DNA from: Hymenobacter sp. PAMC 26628
GTDB taxonomy: Bacteria; Bacteroidota; Bacteroidia; Cytophagales; Hymenobacteraceae
Assembly: GCF_001562275.1 (NCBI RefSeq)
Contig: NZ_CP014304.1
Location: 4,836,001-4,900,000 of the forward strand
Direction of reading: 5' to 3'
Length of the DNA: 64,000 bases
Shown here: piece by piece, positions 61,535 through 64,000 of the stretch
How the letters are laid out: every line of letters starts with the position of its first letter
Position numbering within the stretch: position 1 is the stretch's first letter
The notes under the pieces: generated by a model
The model's database searches: none
The model's input: only the letters and a program-made list of their open reading frames with translations
Told to the model about the DNA's origin: nothing
Translations under genes and position numbers: made by a program

Positions 61535-63160
61535 ATGCCCGAAATTGACCTGACCGACGCCGCCAGCCTGCCCGAAGGCGCGCTGAAATCCTTCCCCACG
61601 CCCCACGAGGGCCCCGAGGTGCTGCTGGCCCGCTACCAGGGCACCGTGCACGCCTTTGCCGCGCACTGCCCACACTACGGGGCCCCGCTGGCCAAGGGCC
61701 AGCTGGTGAACGGCAAAATTGTGTGCCCCTGGCACCACGCCTGCTTCCGGGTGGCCGATGGCAGCCTGTGCGAGCCGCCGGCCCTCGACGACCTGCCCGC
61801 CTTTGCCGTGCGCGAGGCCGGCGGCCGGGTGTTGGTGCAAGTGCCCGCGAAGCCCGCCGCCAGCACCGACGACCCCAACGCCACGCCCACCGCGGAAGTG
61901 GGCGGCACGCCTCCCGCCGACGCCCCCGGGGCCCCCGCCGATGCGCGCACCTTCGTGCTGGTGGGCGGCGGGGCAGCCGGCCAGTACGCGGCCCAGACGC
62001 TGCGCCGCGAAGGCTTCGCGGGGAAAATCGTGCTCGTGTCGGCCGACGGAAAAGCGCCCTACGACCGCACCAAGCTCAGCAAGCCCTACCTGGCGGGCAA
62101 GGCCCAGCCGGCGGCGCTGCCCCTGCGCAAGCCGGACTTCTACGAAAAGCACCGCATTGATCTAGTGTTGAATACCCGCGCCACCGGCCTCGACCTGGCG
62201 CGGCAGAAGCTGCAGCTCGAAGGCCAGCCGCCGCTGCGCTACGACCGGCTGCTGCTAGCCCCCGGCGGGGCCCCCAACCGCCTGCCCGGCTTGCCCGGCC
62301 ACGGCCTGGCCGGCGTGCTGCCCCTGCGCACCCAGGCCGATGCCGACGCCATCCTGGCCGCCACGAAAGATGCGAAGCAGGTAGTGGTTATCGGCTCCAG
62401 CTTCATTGGGATGGAAGCCGCCAGCAGCCTCGTGGGCGAAGGCCGCGCCGTGACGGTGGTGGCCCAGGACAAAGTGCCCTTTGCGCGGGTGCTGGGGCCC
62501 GAAATCGGGGCTATGTTCCGGGCCCTGCACGAGGAGAAAGGCGTGCACTTTGAGGCCGAAGCCGAGGTAACGGCCCTGCTGGGCGAGGCCGGCCGCGTAA
62601 CCGGCGTGCAGCTGAAAACCGGCCGCGTGCTGCTCGCCGACGCCGTGGTGCTGGGCATGGGGGTGCGCCCGGCCACCGAGTTTTTGCAAGTCGCTTTTCC
62701 GCTGGAAAAAGACGGCGGCCTGGCCGTGGATGCCTACTTGCAAGCTGCCGAAAACGTGTACGCCGCCGGTGACATTGCCCGGTTTCCGCTGGGGCCCTCT
62801 GGCGTGCCCACGCGCATCGAGCACTGGCGCGTGGCCCAGCAGCACGGCCGCACGGCGGCCCGCAACATGCTCGGCCAGCGGGAGGCCTACCGCGCCGCGC
62901 CCTACTTCTGGACGCAGCAGTACGGCAAGAGCCTGCGCTACGCCGGCCACGCCGAAAAGTGGGACGAAATCATCTACCACGGCGAGGTGGCGAAGCAGGA
63001 TTTCCTGGCCCTGTACGTGCTGGACGGCCGCATCATCGCCGCCGCCAGCATGAACCGCGACGCCGACATGATCTACTTCGCCGAGCGCCTGGAGCAGGGC
63101 CAGCTGCCCGCCCCGACCGCCGTGCACGAGGGCATGAGCTGGGCCGTAGCCAACGACTAA
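61535..63160 (+). CDS. Rieske-domain FAD-dependent oxidoreductase (AIFM3-like)
   Basis: This 541-residue protein joins an N-terminal Rieske [2Fe-2S] domain (CPHYGAP near residue 46 and CPWHHACF near 65, the C-x-H / C-x2-H ligands) to a pyridine-nucleotide-disulfide reductase fold. The FAD motif is FVLVGGGAAGQYAA, the NAD motif VVVIGSSFIGMEAASSLV, and YAAGDIARF marks the second FAD contact. The arrangement is like human AIFM3 and bacterial ferredoxin-reductase-like enzymes, suggesting electron transfer from NAD(P)H to an unknown acceptor. The ATG at 61535 is preferred over an in-frame TTG at 61523. Confidence 0.93.
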   Translation: MPEIDLTDAASLPEGALKSFPTPHEGPEVLLARYQGTVHAFAAHCPHYGAPLAKGQLVNGKIVCPWHHACFRVADGSLCEPPALDDLPAFAVREAGGRVLVQVPAKPAASTDDPNATPTAEVGGTPPADAPGAPADARTFVLVGGGAAGQYAAQTLRREGFAGKIVLVSADGKAPYDRTKLSKPYLAGKAQPAALPLRKPDFYEKHRIDLVLNTRATGLDLARQKLQLEGQPPLRYDRLLLAPGGAPNRLPGLPGHGLAGVLPLRTQADADAILAATKDAKQVVVIGSSFIGMEAASSLVGEGRAVTVVAQDKVPFARVLGPEIGAMFRALHEEKGVHFEAEAEVTALLGEAGRVTGVQLKTGRVLLADAVVLGMGVRPATEFLQVAFPLEKDGGLAVDAYLQAAENVYAAGDIARFPLGPSGVPTRIEHWRVAQQHGRTAARNMLGQREAYRAAPYFWTQQYGKSLRYAGHAEKWDEIIYHGEVAKQDFLALYVLDGRIIAAASMNRDADMIYFAERLEQGQLPAPTAVHEGMSWAVAND

Positions 63161-63186
63161 CCAGGGCCCCACGCCGCGCAAGCGCA

Positions 63187-63217
63187 TAAAAAAACCGCCG
63201 GTAGGGGCGGTTTTTTT
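63187..63217. terminator. hairpin terminator between convergent genes
   Basis: AAAAAAACCGCC pairs with GGCGGTTTTTTT with a 6-base loop. It separates the oxidoreductase from the leftward secreted-protein gene. Confidence 0.88.
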
Positions 63218-63238
63218 GTTTAGCCAAACGGGTGAGGG

Positions 63239-63754
63239 TTAGTCGCGGCCCCGGCCGTGCCCGCGGTCACCGTGGTCATTGTCGTGGCCACGGCCGCGGT
63301 CATCATCTTGGTCGCGGCCGTCGTTGTAGCCGGCGCGGTAAAGCTTCTTGGCCTGGCCGGGCGGCAAGCCCCGGTCGCGCACAATGACGCGGGTAGGAGC
63401 AGGGCGGTACACCACCGGGCGGTACCGGTCGCGGTGCGCCCCCACGTACGCCCACGGCTGGCGGCCGCGGTAGTCGAGCACCACCGGGTGGAACTGGTAC
63501 GGGTCGTAGCCGCTCAGCGCGGCCACCGGCAGCCACCGGCCGTTGCGCAGCACAATGTACTGCTGGGCCTGCAGGTCGTAGTAACCGTCAATCTCGGGGA
63601 TGTAGTAGTACTGGGCGCCCTGCGGCACGGCGGGGCCCCAAGCGGGCCGCCCAATGTTTACATTAACGTTGACCTGGGCCTGGGCGGCCGGGGCGGCGGC
63701 CAGCGCAAAACCGCTCAGCAAAGCGGCGCAAAAAGTGGTTTGAAGGAATTTCAT
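63239..63754 (-). CDS. secreted protein with Arg/Asp/His-rich tail
   Basis: This 171-residue protein has a Sec signal peptide (AALLSGFALAAAPAAQAQ), a strand-rich middle with QYYYIPEIDGYYDLQAQQYI and VLRNGRWLPVAALSGYDPYQ, and a C-terminal tail of mixed Arg/Asp/Gly/His (RGHDNDHGDRGHGRG). The middle resembles small envelope proteins of Bacteroidota that carry a YYxxPxxxxYYD-type repeat; no function is assigned. The His/Asp tail could bind metal. Start ATG at 63754. Confidence 0.8.
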   Translation of the reverse strand: MKFLQTTFCAALLSGFALAAAPAAQAQVNVNVNIGRPAWGPAVPQGAQYYYIPEIDGYYDLQAQQYIVLRNGRWLPVAALSGYDPYQFHPVVLDYRGRQPWAYVGAHRDRYRPVVYRPAPTRVIVRDRGLPPGQAKKLYRAGYNDGRDQDDDRGRGHDNDHGDRGHGRGRD

Positions 63755-63838
63755 GGCGTTTGGACGGTAAAACGTGTAGTTGGTTTAAAAATTAAGTGAT
63801 GGGCACGGCGCCCGCTGCCGTATTTAGCGCGTTAAACC

Positions 63839-64000
63839 CTAGCGGCCGCCGCGGCCGGGTCCCCGGCCGCCACCATCGCCGCGGCCGCCCTGCGGCCCCT
63901 GGCCCCCACCGCCCTGGGGCCCCCGGCCGCCACCGTCGCCGCGGCCTGGGCTCCCGCCAATTTGCGGGCCTTGGCCGCGGCCACCCTGGGGCCCTGGGCC
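63839..64000 (-). CDS. C-terminus of a Gly/Arg-rich (RGG) protein, partial
   Basis: On the minus strand 53 codons read open from the right window edge to TAG at 63839-63841, made of Gly, Arg, Gln, Pro and Asp in RGG-like steps (GGRGQGPQ, GRGDGGGRGPQ, GRGPGRGGR). This looks like the disordered RNA-binding tail of a larger protein, such as a DEAD-box helicase or RNA-binding protein, but the main part is outside the window. The region is so GC-rich that a chance open frame is possible. Confidence 0.5.
   Translation of the reverse strand, partial: GPGPQGGRGQGPQIGGSPGRGDGGGRGPQGGGGQGPQGGRGDGGGRGPGRGGR

Overview
The window looks like chromosomal DNA of a high-GC member of the Bacteroidota, most likely Cytophagales close to Hymenobacter. 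The reasons are the Bacteroidota-type minus-7 promoter element TAnnTTTG (mostly as TACCTTTG) ahead of many genes, family content typical of the group (DUF4175, DUF4249 remnant, LptC lipoprotein beside coaX, SbsA-like Ig lipoprotein, PorT-type barrel remnant), and very frequent GGGGCCCC palindromes. The genus is inference; no rRNA or marker comparison was possible.

Layout. 1-13 kb: ComF-family gene (cut by the left edge), a CMD-family protein, exonuclease III, a giant DUF4175 membrane protein, an anti-sigma-type ATPase, ybeY, an Ate-like aminoacyl transferase, a GNAT enzyme, mnmG, a methyltransferase and an Ig-like lipoprotein. 13.25-15.05 kb: a gene-free stretch packed with DnaA-box-like 9-mers, an AT-rich tract and a second box cluster, which is the best candidate for oriC. 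15-18.5 kb: PiT phosphate transporter and two decayed genes. 18.7-34.6 kb: glyS, a REP-associated tyrosine transposase with its own REP palindromes, an RND/MMPL transporter, ileS, lspA, a fused peptide-ABC ATPase, rnr, a prenyl synthase and a rhomboid protease. 34.6-42.2 kb: small envelope genes, a GDPD, an HTH protein with operator-like palindromes, a match to the parS consensus, dciA and recF, pdhA, a TPR protein, ribH and a DksA-like protein. 42.3-52 kb: an rRNA pseudouridine synthase with a long RG-rich arm, coaX-porin-lptC, a PpiD-like foldase and a TPR protein. 52-64 kb: a 37-residue membrane protein, recJ, BLUF photoreceptor, DoxX, hybrid histidine kinase, rpoN, asnS, a Rieske/FAD oxidoreductase, a secreted protein and the end of an RGG-rich protein.

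How the parts relate. mnmG (gidA), the DnaA-box field, parS, dciA and recF lie within about 30 kb, a grouping seen near replication origins in other bacteria. Against this, genes on both sides of the DnaA-box field run mostly rightward, so the origin call needs a skew test. Envelope functions dominate elsewhere (lspA, lptC, foldase, porins, TPR proteins), mixed with translation and RNA metabolism (glyS, ileS, asnS, rnr, ybeY, mnmG).

The intergenic DNA is unusually structured. There are three kinds of repeat: long perfect palindromes with a GTCATGC/GTCATCC end, 19-bp REP palindromes tied to the transposase, and hairpins built of 7- or 8-bp tandem units, one of which sits in frame inside ileS.
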